DNA of 47,986 nt from Methylobacterium sp. E-045 (lineage in GTDB: Bacteria > Pseudomonadota > Alphaproteobacteria > Rhizobiales > Beijerinckiaceae). Shown here one piece after another: positions 1 through 7,817 of the stretch; the first letter of the stretch is position 1, and each line of letters starts with the position of its first letter. A program made the translations under genes and the position numbers. The notes beneath the pieces were generated by a model. The model had not been told where the DNA came from. It saw only the letters and a program-made list of their open reading frames with translations, and made no database searches. The stretch spans positions 1 to 47,986 of the forward strand of contig NZ_JAKSYE010000036.1 in NCBI RefSeq assembly GCF_022829685.1. Reading direction: 5' to 3'.

Positions 1-78
1 GCAATCGTGTCCACGCCCTTCATCCCCCTACACCACCCTCCGGTCGTACCGGAGGGCAGTCTGCGAGAACGAGGTTAG

Positions 79-133
79 GGGGTCAGAATTGGACGCCGAT
101 CCCCCGCCTCACGGGGTCAAAGTTGCACGCCGA
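79..133 (+). repeat. Two direct repeats resembling IS21-family end repeats
   Basis: Two 21-base copies lie at 79-99 and 113-133. Both begin GGGGTCA and end ACGCCGA, with TTG in between, and about 17 of 21 positions agree. Repeated GGGGTCA...CGCCGA blocks are typical of the multiple terminal repeats of IS21-family elements. No istA or istB gene was recognised beside them, so this is probably one stranded end of a lost or off-window element. The first 78 bases could be the tail of an off-window reading frame that stops with TAG at 76-78; it is not recognisable. Confidence 0.45.
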
Positions 134-589
134 AACACAGCGAACCTGCGGATTCGGGAAGTTGCGACAGACATTAGTTTGACGAGTTATAAGGCGAAGG
201 TGCTGGATAATACTGATCTCCCGCGTATCATTGTTGACCCGTTTGGCTGGGCTCAGAACCAAGCTTCGCGACATAAGATGCATATCATTGTCTTGTCGAA
301 TGGTCGCCGTTTAAATTAGGAGCATGTCAAGTACCCCACCCTGAAGGGAGGGGCTTGTAGATTCTCTTGTAAGCCGGATTGACCAGCGTTAGCCCGCGGC
401 GCACGCGCTACGGGCTCCGTCCCGGACAGAACATCAAGACTGATCCTGCTGTGCTTCCACAGCCGCAGGCGCTCAAAAACCTCGATCACAGCCGCGAAAG
501 GCAAAGCGCGGGAGGTCGAGGTCAGACGGGCCACCAGCCCGTCACCCAGTCCGGGACGTTGGCGAGGGGAGACGGCGGCCATCGCCACC
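134..589. other. Gene-poor stretch with an IS605-like hairpin at 334-353
   Basis: No convincing gene is visible here. A stem-loop sits at 334-353: CCCC, a mismatched A, CCC, loop TGAA, GGG, a mismatched A, GGGG. G/C hairpins of this shape are found at the right ends of IS200/IS605-type elements and in the TnpB-associated guide RNA. The minus-strand reading frame upstream (588 down to 316) continues from the IS3 relic, but its second half is not recognisable. Confidence 0.35.
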
Positions 590-800
590 TGGATGAAGTG
601 GGTGACCCAGTGGGTGTTGGGGCGTGACGCCTTGAATTGCCGATTGACCCGGTTAAGCGGGCAGGCCGGATCGGGATCGTCGTTCGGATAGTCTTACCCC
701 GCACGACGCCCCGTAGGCCCATCGCCCGCATCAGCCGCACGCCGATGCGCTGCGCCCCCACGATCACCTCCCGACTAAGCGGCAACACAATGTCGCGGCC
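590..800 (-). pseudogene. IS3-family transposase OrfB relic
   Basis: Reading the minus strand gives a block with LMRAMGLRGVVRGK and RTTIP. After a frame change near 670 it continues as CPLNRVNRQFKASRPN, THWVTHF. These are the HTH-to-catalytic-domain linker and the start of the DDE domain of IS3-family OrfB, where the usual form is RPNQLWVTDF. In this copy the catalytic Asp of the first DDE motif is replaced by His (VTHF), the frame is broken, and the rest of the catalytic domain is missing. It is a dead fragment with no matching OrfA nearby. The relic at 15295 is an IS3-type OrfA, but the two cannot be shown to derive from the same element. Confidence 0.65.
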
Positions 801-952
801 CTATCGACCCACACAATCCGGCTAACGCATGCCAATGTGTGTCCAAAGCCAGGGCCAAGTCCGCACACCATCCAAAGATAAATTTTATTCATATTGCACT
901 TTTATAGAAACAAGCACCCCTTGCTACGGAGAATAAAAACTAAATATTGCTT

Positions 953-981
953 TTGACTACGAGGACCGTTCATTTTATACA
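953..981 (+). promoter_or_regulatory. Sigma-70-type promoter for the transporter A operon
   Basis: TTGACT at 953-958 and TATACA at 976-981 are separated by exactly 17 bases, close to the housekeeping consensus. They lie in an A/T-rich gap (about 840-1087) that otherwise holds no gene. The predicted start point is near 988, leaving a leader of about 100 bases before the GTG at 1088. No other plus-strand gene is nearby, so the promoter most likely drives 1088-4972. Confidence 0.55.
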
Positions 982-1087
982 CAGTACTTCCTGGCACTGG
1001 CTGACGCCTCCCTCTCTTAAAATCAATACGGCGTCGGCTGTGAAAAATTATGGCACGTTCCAATAAAATGGAGATCGAAAGCGCTTT

Positions 1088-1870
1088 GTGTTCAATTTCG
1101 TGAACGTTAGCAAAAGCTACCCAGAACGCGGAGCGCTTAACGGCAATCTGGCGATTTCAAATATAACATTTGAAGTGCGGGATGGTGAGTTTCTCTGCTT
1201 GATTGGTCCATCGGGGTGTGGGAAATCAACTTTACTTAATATGATGGCCGGCTTCGATCGGCCGTCAAGCGGCGATGCGCGCTTTCGGGGGGCACCAATC
1301 GAGAAGCCCGGGCCCGACAGAACGGTCATTTTCCAAGACTATGGTCTGTATCCCTGGATGACCGTGGCCGAAAACATAGGCTTCGGCTTGAGCGCGAAAT
1401 CGGTTGCAAAATTGGAGCGACGTCAGACCATCGCTCGTCTCGTCGAATTCGTGCGCTTGAGTGGATTTGAGGACCGTTTCCCCGACGAACTGTCAGGCGG
1501 GATGCGCCAGCGCGTTAGTTTGGCTCGTGCCTTGGCGCCTGATCCAAGTGTCGTTCTGATGGACGAACCATTTGCGGCACTCGACTCGATCACGCGAGAT
1601 GCATTGCAGGAGGAATTGCTTCGCATCTGGGCAGTCTCCCATCAGACGTTCGTCCTCATCACCCACAACATCGAGGAGGCCGTCTTCCTCGCCGATCGGG
1701 TGCTAGTCATGAGCGGCCGGCCCGGGCGCGTCGACACTGTGGTCGACGTCGATCTCCCCCGGCCTCGGACGAACGCCGTCCGCGTTGATTCGCGCTTTGT
1801 TGCCCTCAAGGAGGAGATTTCGCGCCGTTTGCGCATAGGCGTCCTAGCACAGAATGGCGAGAGGTTTTGA
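1088..1870 (+). CDS. ABC transporter ATPase, SsuB/TauB/NrtD type (transporter A)
   Basis: This 260-residue nucleotide-binding subunit powers import of a small anion-like substrate by pairing with the permease just downstream. Visible motifs are Walker A GPSGCGKST (residues 40-48), a Q-loop in VIFQDYG (about 80-86), signature LSGGMRQ (135-141), Walker B VVLMDEP (155-161), and the switch His in VLITHN. Length and order match the nitrate/sulfonate/taurine family. The start is a GTG; GGAG lies about 13 bases upstream, a little far, so the start is only moderately certain. The stop is 3 bases before the permease start. The exact substrate cannot be read from the ATPase. Confidence 0.9.
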   Translation: MFNFVNVSKSYPERGALNGNLAISNITFEVRDGEFLCLIGPSGCGKSTLLNMMAGFDRPSSGDARFRGAPIEKPGPDRTVIFQDYGLYPWMTVAENIGFGLSAKSVAKLERRQTIARLVEFVRLSGFEDRFPDELSGGMRQRVSLARALAPDPSVVLMDEPFAALDSITRDALQEELLRIWAVSHQTFVLITHNIEEAVFLADRVLVMSGRPGRVDTVVDVDLPRPRTNAVRVDSRFVALKEEISRRLRIGVLAQNGERF

Positions 1871-1873
1871 ACC

Positions 1874-2707
1874 ATGCCGGAAGTATTAACGACGGCCAAC
1901 GGCGCCTCACCCCTATCTCCGCGCGTGAAAGCGTCGCTATACACAGCGAGGCATTTGATCACGCGCAGCGCCCACGCGGTTAAACGCTTCATCCTTATAC
2001 CCATACTCCTAGCCAGTTGGGAGATGGGGGTGCGCACCGGATGGCTGAACGGAAACCTAGTTCCCCCGCCGTCGGCTGTGCTGAGCGCACTTCGCGACCT
2101 CGCCTCGAGCGGTATGCTCTGGGAAGATACCCGTGCGAGCATTCAGCGCGTCACGATCGGCTTCGGTATCGCCGCGGCTTTCGGAAGTGCGTCTGGGCTG
2201 CTCCTCGGGCGTATTCGATGGCTGGCCTTCTATATCCTGCCCCTCATCGACCTCGTCCGTCCGATCTCGGTGATTGCCTGGATCCCGCTTGCAATCCTGT
2301 GGTTCGGCCTCGGCGACCAGCCGGCTTGGTTCATCATCGCCCTCGGCGCCTTCTTCCCGATCTTCAGCAATGCTTATCGGGGAGCGCTTTCCGTCGCCGA
2401 AATCCACCTGCGCGTGGCACGGTGTTTCGGTGCCGGTCGATGGCTCACGCTGCGGAAAGTGCTTCTGCCATCTGCCCTTCCGTACATCTTGACGGGTCTG
2501 CGCGTCGGGTTGGGAGTGGGATGGATGTGCGTGATCGCTGCCGAACTTATTTCGTCGACTTCGGGGCTTGGTTACCTGATCCAGCTCGCGCGCACGACGA
2601 TCGAAACGGAGAAGGTTCTGGCCGGCATGGTCGTCATCGGGCTGGTCGGTCTCTGCATGAATGGCATCATGCTCGGACTCGAAAATTTCCTCATTCGTCG
2701 CCGTTGA
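1874..2707 (+). CDS. ABC transporter permease, SsuC/TauC type (transporter A)
   Basis: A 277-residue inner-membrane subunit of the BPD_transp_1 family. It has a hydrophobic segment after a charged N-terminal tail of about 40 residues and several further membrane helices. The coupling-loop region shows the family pattern of ISVIAWIPLAILWFG followed by the EAA-type loop around VARCFGAGRWLTLRKVLLP. It starts 3 bases after the ATPase stop with GAGAGG upstream, so translation is probably coupled. The N-terminal tail is somewhat longer than in typical SsuC, but the upstream stop leaves little choice of start. Confidence 0.9.
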   Translation: MPEVLTTANGASPLSPRVKASLYTARHLITRSAHAVKRFILIPILLASWEMGVRTGWLNGNLVPPPSAVLSALRDLASSGMLWEDTRASIQRVTIGFGIAAAFGSASGLLLGRIRWLAFYILPLIDLVRPISVIAWIPLAILWFGLGDQPAWFIIALGAFFPIFSNAYRGALSVAEIHLRVARCFGAGRWLTLRKVLLPSALPYILTGLRVGLGVGWMCVIAAELISSTSGLGYLIQLARTTIETEKVLAGMVVIGLVGLCMNGIMLGLENFLIRRR

Positions 2708-2748
2708 CGTCCCACACTCCATGCCAACTCTGAAGCGGATCAAGGTCA

Positions 2749-3798
2749 ATGCAGCGTAGGCAATTCCTCGTCGGCTCGAGCCTCGCGGTCGGGGCTTTCT
2801 CAGGCCTTGCACCAATCCGGTCTCGCAGCCAGGAGCGCATCAAGGTTACACTCGGCTACCAGTCACTTTGGGCAGGAGGCGGCAGCGTCTTCGAGACGCT
2901 CAAGCACACCAATATCCTTGAACTGCACGGCGTGGACGCGAGCTTCAAGACGTTTACCTATGGCGGTCCCTTGGCGGAAGCTGCGGTGGCCGGCGCAATC
3001 GACAACATTTTCGCGGCGGATGCCCCGACGCTGCGGGCAATGGCGAGGATTCCAGGATCGAAGGTCCTTCAGCGCACGCATGATCAGCGTTTCGCCGTGA
3101 TCGCACGGCCTGATTTCATAGGCGACCTCGCCGACCTGCGGGGCAAGCGCCTCTCCGGCCCATTCGCAACAACAGTCTTTCCCCGCTGCATTCAGGCCAT
3201 CATCGCCGCAGGGGTGAGGGAGCCGTTCAAGGAAATTCGTATCGTAAACCAAGATGTGGCTGAGCAGGCCGACGCGATGCGAGCCGGAGCGGTCGATGCC
3301 GTGACAAGCTGGGATCCCACCTTCGAGAACCTGATACGGCAGAAGCTTGGCCGTGTCGTCTGGCAGGCCCCCCTCGGGGCTGGGTCTGGCATACAGGGGT
3401 TCTCGGGCCCGTGGCTGCAGCGCTACGGCCAGGACGGAGCGGTGCAACTCCTCAAGGCCTGGATCTCTGCCACTTGGTGGACCTCACGAAACATTGACCA
3501 AGCAGACGCTTGGTTCAGCAAGACGTCACGCCTCGACCCTCAAATTCTGACTGCGGCAGATAAAGCGGACCGTTATCTACGGTCGCCAGTGGCTGAGATT
3601 AAGACGCTTGATTTCTTGATTTCCGCGCAGGAGATTCAAGACACCCAAGGTGTTATCGACTTCCTGCATGACCAGAAGCTCCTGACTAATAGAATTGAAG
3701 CCGCACCCTTCTACGACATGGCCCCCCTGGAGCGCGCCCAGCGGGAGATCGCTGCAGGCGATCACGTCGATCTCAGCCGTATTACCATCACCGCCTGA
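2749..3798 (+). CDS. ABC transporter substrate-binding protein, NMT1/SsuA-like (transporter A)
   Basis: A 349-residue periplasmic binding protein of the NrtA/SsuA/TauA class. The N-terminus (RRQFLVG then a hydrophobic stretch) looks like a twin-arginine signal, so it may be exported folded. The two-lobed family pattern is visible: GGPLAEAAVAGAIDN near the N-lobe, DLRGKRLSGPF, and AVDAVTSWDPTFENL. It follows the permease by 41 bases in the same operon, and the monooxygenase follows 10 bases after it. The pairing with an oxygenase suggests that the substrate is an organosulfur or related compound cleaved inside the cell; that is inference. Confidence 0.85.
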   Translation: MQRRQFLVGSSLAVGAFSGLAPIRSRSQERIKVTLGYQSLWAGGGSVFETLKHTNILELHGVDASFKTFTYGGPLAEAAVAGAIDNIFAADAPTLRAMARIPGSKVLQRTHDQRFAVIARPDFIGDLADLRGKRLSGPFATTVFPRCIQAIIAAGVREPFKEIRIVNQDVAEQADAMRAGAVDAVTSWDPTFENLIRQKLGRVVWQAPLGAGSGIQGFSGPWLQRYGQDGAVQLLKAWISATWWTSRNIDQADAWFSKTSRLDPQILTAADKADRYLRSPVAEIKTLDFLISAQEIQDTQGVIDFLHDQKLLTNRIEAAPFYDMAPLERAQREIAAGDHVDLSRITITA

Positions 3799-3808
3799 GG
3801 CAAGCGAA

Positions 3809-4972
3809 ATGGATCTACGGCTCGACCTTCCGGAACCTCCGGAGCCAGCAAGCTTCGCTGAAAGCCCGCTGTCCCATGCCCTAGCGCAGCCTCTGATGTT
3901 GGGATTGTTTCTTCCAATTCAGAGCGGTGCGTGGTCCCCGTCTCTCGAACCCCGCTCGACGTCATGGACCTTCGACTATAACGCCGAGCTCACGTTGCGA
4001 GCTGAGGCGCTGGGATTCGACCTAGTCTTCGGTCTGGCAGAGTGGGTCCGTCACCGCGGTTACGGCGGTGTATCCAGGTTTCGAGAAGAGTCGCTCGATC
4101 CGTTCATCACTGCGACGGCTTTGGCCGCGCTGACAACACGGATCATTCTCATCTCGACGATCCATATCCTCTACGGCCCGTGGCATCCGCTACACCTAGC
4201 TAAGTTCGGGGCCACACTCGACCACATTGCGGCCGGCCGTTGGGGCGTCAACATCGTCACCGGCTACGCTCCGCGCGAGCCCTCTATGTTCGGTATGAAG
4301 AAGATCGAGCACGACCTGCGCTATAAAATGGCCGATGAGTTTGCAACCATCCTGAAACAGCTTTGGCGTTCGAGCGAGGATGTCACAATCTCGGGAGATT
4401 ATTGGCATCTAGATGCTGCCTTCGCGCGGCCAAAACCGCGCTTCGGTCGACCCATCCTCGTCAGCGCTACAGGCTCCCCGGCCGGCTTTGACTATGCGGG
4501 CCGGCACTCCGACATCGCTTTCATCACAAGCCCTGCCGGTGCCAAGTTAGTGAACGCGTTACCTGCGTTGCCACAGCACATAGCAGCGATCAAAGCGGCC
4601 GCGGGGAAATACGGGCGCAATCTTCGAACGATCATCAACCCCATGATCGTCTGCCGGGAAACCGATGCGGAAGCATGGGCTTATTACGATCGCATCGTCA
4701 CGAACGCGGATCACGGGGCGGTCGAGGGCTATGCCCGACATCATGCCCTCGCTGACAGCAAAGCATGGAAGAACCACCTTCCGCAGGATCGAATTCTCGG
4801 CGGCAATGTCCATATCGTCGGTGGCCCGGAATACGTCACGGAGCAACTCTGTAATCTAAAGCGCGCCGGTTGCGACGGCTTGCAAATATCGTTCTTCGAC
4901 TTCAAACCCGATCTCGAATTCTTTGGAACGCGCGTCCTTCCACTGATGCGTCAGGCAGGACTGCGGAAGTGA
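3809..4972 (+). CDS. LLM-class FMN-dependent monooxygenase
   Basis: A 387-residue luciferase-like flavin monooxygenase that would use reduced FMN and O2. Features shared with the SfnG (dimethylsulfone) and RutA/alkanesulfonate branches include SWTFDYNAELTLRAEALGFD, TTRIILISTIH, LDHIAAGRWGVNIVTGY, a re-face loop EHDLRYKMADEF, and a C-terminal SFFDFKPDLEFFGTRVLPLM. The reading frame is open further upstream, but the ATG at 3809 gives the normal family length and lies just after the binding-protein stop. Operon context points to oxidation of the compound imported by transporter A. No flavin reductase is encoded nearby, so FMNH2 must come from elsewhere. The substrate could be a sulfone, a sulfonate or a pyrimidine-like ring. 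Confidence 0.85.
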   Translation: MDLRLDLPEPPEPASFAESPLSHALAQPLMLGLFLPIQSGAWSPSLEPRSTSWTFDYNAELTLRAEALGFDLVFGLAEWVRHRGYGGVSRFREESLDPFITATALAALTTRIILISTIHILYGPWHPLHLAKFGATLDHIAAGRWGVNIVTGYAPREPSMFGMKKIEHDLRYKMADEFATILKQLWRSSEDVTISGDYWHLDAAFARPKPRFGRPILVSATGSPAGFDYAGRHSDIAFITSPAGAKLVNALPALPQHIAAIKAAAGKYGRNLRTIINPMIVCRETDAEAWAYYDRIVTNADHGAVEGYARHHALADSKAWKNHLPQDRILGGNVHIVGGPEYVTEQLCNLKRAGCDGLQISFFDFKPDLEFFGTRVLPLMRQAGLRK

Positions 4973-5125
4973 CTGGCGCGTCCCCGAACCCAGAAGGGAC
5001 AGGACTTCTGCAGGGCGTGAGGCATCCGCATTGGGACGGCTGCCCTGAGATCAGGCGCGCCACGTTGGGTCTTGGCCAAATGTCACGTGAATCAATCCTC
5101 CAGTTCTAAGGGGCTCACCTGCGCT
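4973..5125. other. Convergent intergenic gap
   Basis: This is the short space between the stop of the plus-strand monooxygenase and the stop of the minus-strand transporter B permease. No strong hairpin with a T tract was found, so the terminator between the two converging operons is not obvious. No gene is seen. Confidence 0.5.
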
Positions 5126-5908
5126 TCAGCGCTTTCCTTCCCAGTGAATAATTCGCCCCCTGAGGGCGACGAGGACCAGGTCGCTTACGAAGCCGATCAG
5201 TCCGATGAGAATGATACCGGCGAACACGTAGGTCGTTCGAAAAAAGCTCGAAGCATCAAGGATCAGGAAGCCGAGACCGCGATCCCCGCCGAGCAACTCG
5301 GCCGCGACGAGAATGGTCAGGCCGGTGCCCATCGCGACGCGCAGCCCCGTCATGATCTGAGGCAGCGCGGTGGGAAACACCACGAAGCGGAACGTCTGCC
5401 AACCGGACGCTCCCATGGATTGAGCGGCCCGAAGCGTGTCGAGCCCACACGCCCGTGCGCCGGCTTGGGCGTTCACCATCGTGATCAGGAAGATCGAGAG
5501 GAACATCAGCAGGATCTTCGAGGTCTCGCCGATTCCGAACCAGAGAATGAACAGGGGTATGAGGCCCAGCGGCGGGATCGGACGGACAATTTCGGAGGGC
5601 ACCAGGAACAGGGCATCGATCTCGATCACACGGCCCCGCAACAGGCCGACCATGGTGCCGCAGACGGCGCCGGCGACGAACGCGATGCCGACGCGACGCA
5701 GGCTGGAGACCACATGCGTGCCAAGATCGACGCCAGAATAGCCTTCGGCGACCATGTCCTTCAGGGCAGCGAGCACGGCCAGCGGAGGCGGCAGCAGGAT
5801 CGGCGTTACCAGCTCCTGCATCGTCACGAGGGCCCAGAGAGCCAAGAGAGCCAGCGGTGAGAGCACGGCCAGAATCCGGTAGCGCCACGGAACCGTGTTT
5901 CTGTTCAA
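5126..5908 (-). CDS. ABC transporter permease, SsuC/TauC type (transporter B)
   Basis: A roughly 260-residue inner-membrane permease of the BPD_transp_1 family. It has about six hydrophobic segments and the characteristic IRPIPPLGLIPLFILWFG-like stretch before the EAA loop (SMGASGWQTFRFVVFP). It is the last gene of the minus-strand run. The frame is open upstream into the ATPase gene. The chosen TTG at 5908 lies 22 bases after the ATPase stop, has GCGAGG upstream and gives the standard family length; a start further upstream cannot be excluded. It pairs with the ATPase at 5931 and the binding protein at 6769. Confidence 0.85.
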   Translation of the reverse strand: MNRNTVPWRYRILAVLSPLALLALWALVTMQELVTPILLPPPLAVLAALKDMVAEGYSGVDLGTHVVSSLRRVGIAFVAGAVCGTMVGLLRGRVIEIDALFLVPSEIVRPIPPLGLIPLFILWFGIGETSKILLMFLSIFLITMVNAQAGARACGLDTLRAAQSMGASGWQTFRFVVFPTALPQIMTGLRVAMGTGLTILVAAELLGGDRGLGFLILDASSFFRTTYVFAGIILIGLIGFVSDLVLVALRGRIIHWEGKR

Positions 5909-5930
5909 GGGAGCCTCGCCGCGCGGATGT

Positions 5931-6737
5931 TCAATGGGAATGCCGCATGGTCCGGTAGATCGCTTCGCGCAGTCGGAGGAAGGCGGGAGCAAGGCGGTTC
6001 TCGGACGACGCGCGAGGGGCGTTCAGTTCCACCGCGAACGCCTCGAACTGGCCCTGACGGAGGTTGTCGATGAGGAAGACACGGTCTCCCAGAAACACCG
6101 CCTCGTCGATACTGTGCGTCACGAAGACGATCGTGCACCCGGTGCGGTCGCGCAGCCGCAGGACCTGCTCCTGCAGGTCCTCCCGCGTCTGCACGTCGAG
6201 CGCCGAGAACGGTTCGTCCATGAGCATCACGCGCGGGCGGGCGGCGAGCACGCGGGCGAGGCCGACGCGTTGGCGCATGCCGCCGGACAACTCGTACGGA
6301 TACGCATCCTCCCGGCCTGCGAGGTCGACGAGGGCGGCGGTTTCTTCGGCCACCTGTCTCCGCTCGCGCCTGGGGCGCCCGGCACAGCGCAGGCTGAACG
6401 CGATGTTCTCCGCCACCGTCATCCAGTCGAACAGGGCCGCGGCCTGGAACACGACGCCTCGATCGGGGCCGGGGCCGGAGATTTCGGCCCCGTCGACGAG
6501 GGCCCTGCCTTCGGTCGGGCGGAGAAAGCCGGCGATGAGATTGAGGATCGTCGTCTTGCCGCAGCCCGACGTTCCCAGGAGCGAGACGATCTCGCCGGAG
6601 CCGATCCCGAAGGAGACGTCGCGCATCACCGTTCGATCGCCGTACGCGAAGCCAACCCGGTCGAACGTCAGGACCGGCCGCTCCGTCGCCGCTCCCGGCT
6701 CGGTCGTGCCGACGGATTTCGACGTAGTACCGATCAC
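5931..6737 (-). CDS. ABC transporter ATPase, SsuB/TauB type (transporter B)
   Basis: A 268-residue ATPase. Motifs: Walker A GTSGCGKTT (55-63), Q-loop VVFQAAA (95-101), signature LSGGMRQ (150-156), Walker B VMLMDEP (170-176), switch His in VFVTHS. The Walker A has Thr where the three sister ATPases have Pro, a tolerated variant. It lies between the transporter B binding protein and permease, 31 bases after the former. The gene order here (binding protein, ATPase, permease) differs from transporter C upstream, so the two sets probably entered the run independently rather than by a simple tandem duplication. Confidence 0.9.
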   Translation of the reverse strand: MIGTTSKSVGTTEPGAATERPVLTFDRVGFAYGDRTVMRDVSFGIGSGEIVSLLGTSGCGKTTILNLIAGFLRPTEGRALVDGAEISGPGPDRGVVFQAAALFDWMTVAENIAFSLRCAGRPRRERRQVAEETAALVDLAGREDAYPYELSGGMRQRVGLARVLAARPRVMLMDEPFSALDVQTREDLQEQVLRLRDRTGCTIVFVTHSIDEAVFLGDRVFLIDNLRQGQFEAFAVELNAPRASSENRLAPAFLRLREAIYRTMRHSH

Positions 6738-6768
6738 CTGGCGTCACCGATCACTTGGACGCGCCCGA

Positions 6769-7785
6769 TCACTTGGACGCACCGGACAATGCGGTCTGGA
6801 TCGGCCGGGTGTCGAACAACCCCGTCCAGTCGGCAGGCAGGGCCTGGATGCGCTTCTCGGCGACGAGGAAGGCACCGATGCCCTGGAGGTGCTTCATGAG
6901 ACGCGAGTCGATCTCCTGTCCCGGCGCCCCGAGAAAGTCCGCGGTCAAGGTCTGCCGAAAGGTCGGATGCGCTACGTTCTGACCGGCGACGAGGCGGTCG
7001 AAGTCCGGGTCGTCCATGCCGATCCGCTTCGCCTCGGCGGCCCGAACGGCGGCCGGGTCCCTGCCGTAGGCCGTCTGCGCTTGGTCCCAGGCCCTGAGGA
7101 AGCGCTGGACCGTTTCGGGGTTGCCCGTCACGAAGGGCTTGCGCCCGACCCAGACGCCTCCCGTTATCATGCCGAGGCTCCGGGTCGAAGCGATGGGCTT
7201 CGCACCCTGACGCTCCATGGCACCGACGTTGGGCTCCCAGACGAAGGCGGCATCGATCTGGCCGGCCGCGTAGGCCGGGGGCATGTTGGCCGGGCTGAGA
7301 TTCACGAGGCGCACGTCGTCGGCCTTCAATTCCGCCTGAGCGAGGGCCCGCAGCAGGTGGTAGTGGCTAGTTGAGCCGATGGCGACGCCGACCCTCTTGC
7401 CCCTCAGGTCCGACGGAGTCTCGATGCCCGCGCCCGGGTTGACCACCAGCCGGACATTCGTCGCATCGATCCGTTCCATGAACAGAATCGCGATGGGGAG
7501 CCCGTTCGCGTAGCCGGTCACCGCCGGAAACTCGCCCATCCAGGCGAGATCGACCTCGCCGGCCGCCAGGGCCGGCAGCATCGCCGGGCCAGCCGGGAAC
7601 TGAGCCAGGGTGACAGCGAGCCCGTTGGTCTCGAACAGACCGGCCTTGAGTGCGTGAGAGAGCAGGACGTTCACCTCACCGGTCTGAAAGCCGATCCGGA
7701 GGGGCAGCGTCTCCTCCGCTCGCCCCCCCGTGGTTCCGAGGAACAACGAGCCGAAAAGGGCGAGCCAGAATGCAAGGCGGGTCAT
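6769..7785 (-). CDS. ABC transporter substrate-binding protein, SsuA/TauA-like (transporter B)
   Basis: A 338-residue exported binding protein. The start at 7785 gives a standard Sec signal (MTRLAFWLALFGSLFLGTT, cleavage near GRAEE) and has GGAG nine bases upstream. A second ATG at 7821 would overlap the stop of the M20 gene as ATGA and add 12 residues; it has a weaker ribosome site. Family features: IGFQTGEVNVLLSHALKAG, LAAGEVDLAWMGEFPAV, DLRGKRVGVAIGSTSHYHLL and AGQIDAAFVWEPNVGAM, as in SsuA/TauA. Neighbouring hydrolases suggest that the ligand is an amide- or ureido-type compound, or that the imported product feeds them; this is inference. Confidence 0.85.
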   Translation of the reverse strand: MTRLAFWLALFGSLFLGTTGGRAEETLPLRIGFQTGEVNVLLSHALKAGLFETNGLAVTLAQFPAGPAMLPALAAGEVDLAWMGEFPAVTGYANGLPIAILFMERIDATNVRLVVNPGAGIETPSDLRGKRVGVAIGSTSHYHLLRALAQAELKADDVRLVNLSPANMPPAYAAGQIDAAFVWEPNVGAMERQGAKPIASTRSLGMITGGVWVGRKPFVTGNPETVQRFLRAWDQAQTAYGRDPAAVRAAEAKRIGMDDPDFDRLVAGQNVAHPTFRQTLTADFLGAPGQEIDSRLMKHLQGIGAFLVAEKRIQALPADWTGLFDTRPIQTALSGASK

Positions 7786-7817
7786 GGACGGAATCTCCGC
7801 GAGACGGTCGAGGGGTT

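Noticed and set aside
2057..2815. A 252-residue minus-strand frame opposite permease A
   Set aside because: It has shadow composition (many Glu, Asp, Arg), no recognisable motif and no ribosome site. The plus-strand permease explains the DNA.
5072..5860. A 262-residue plus-strand open frame
   Set aside because: It is the antisense shadow of the transporter B permease: composition is rich in Asp, Glu, Arg and Gly with no fold-like pattern, while the minus-strand frame is a clear membrane protein.
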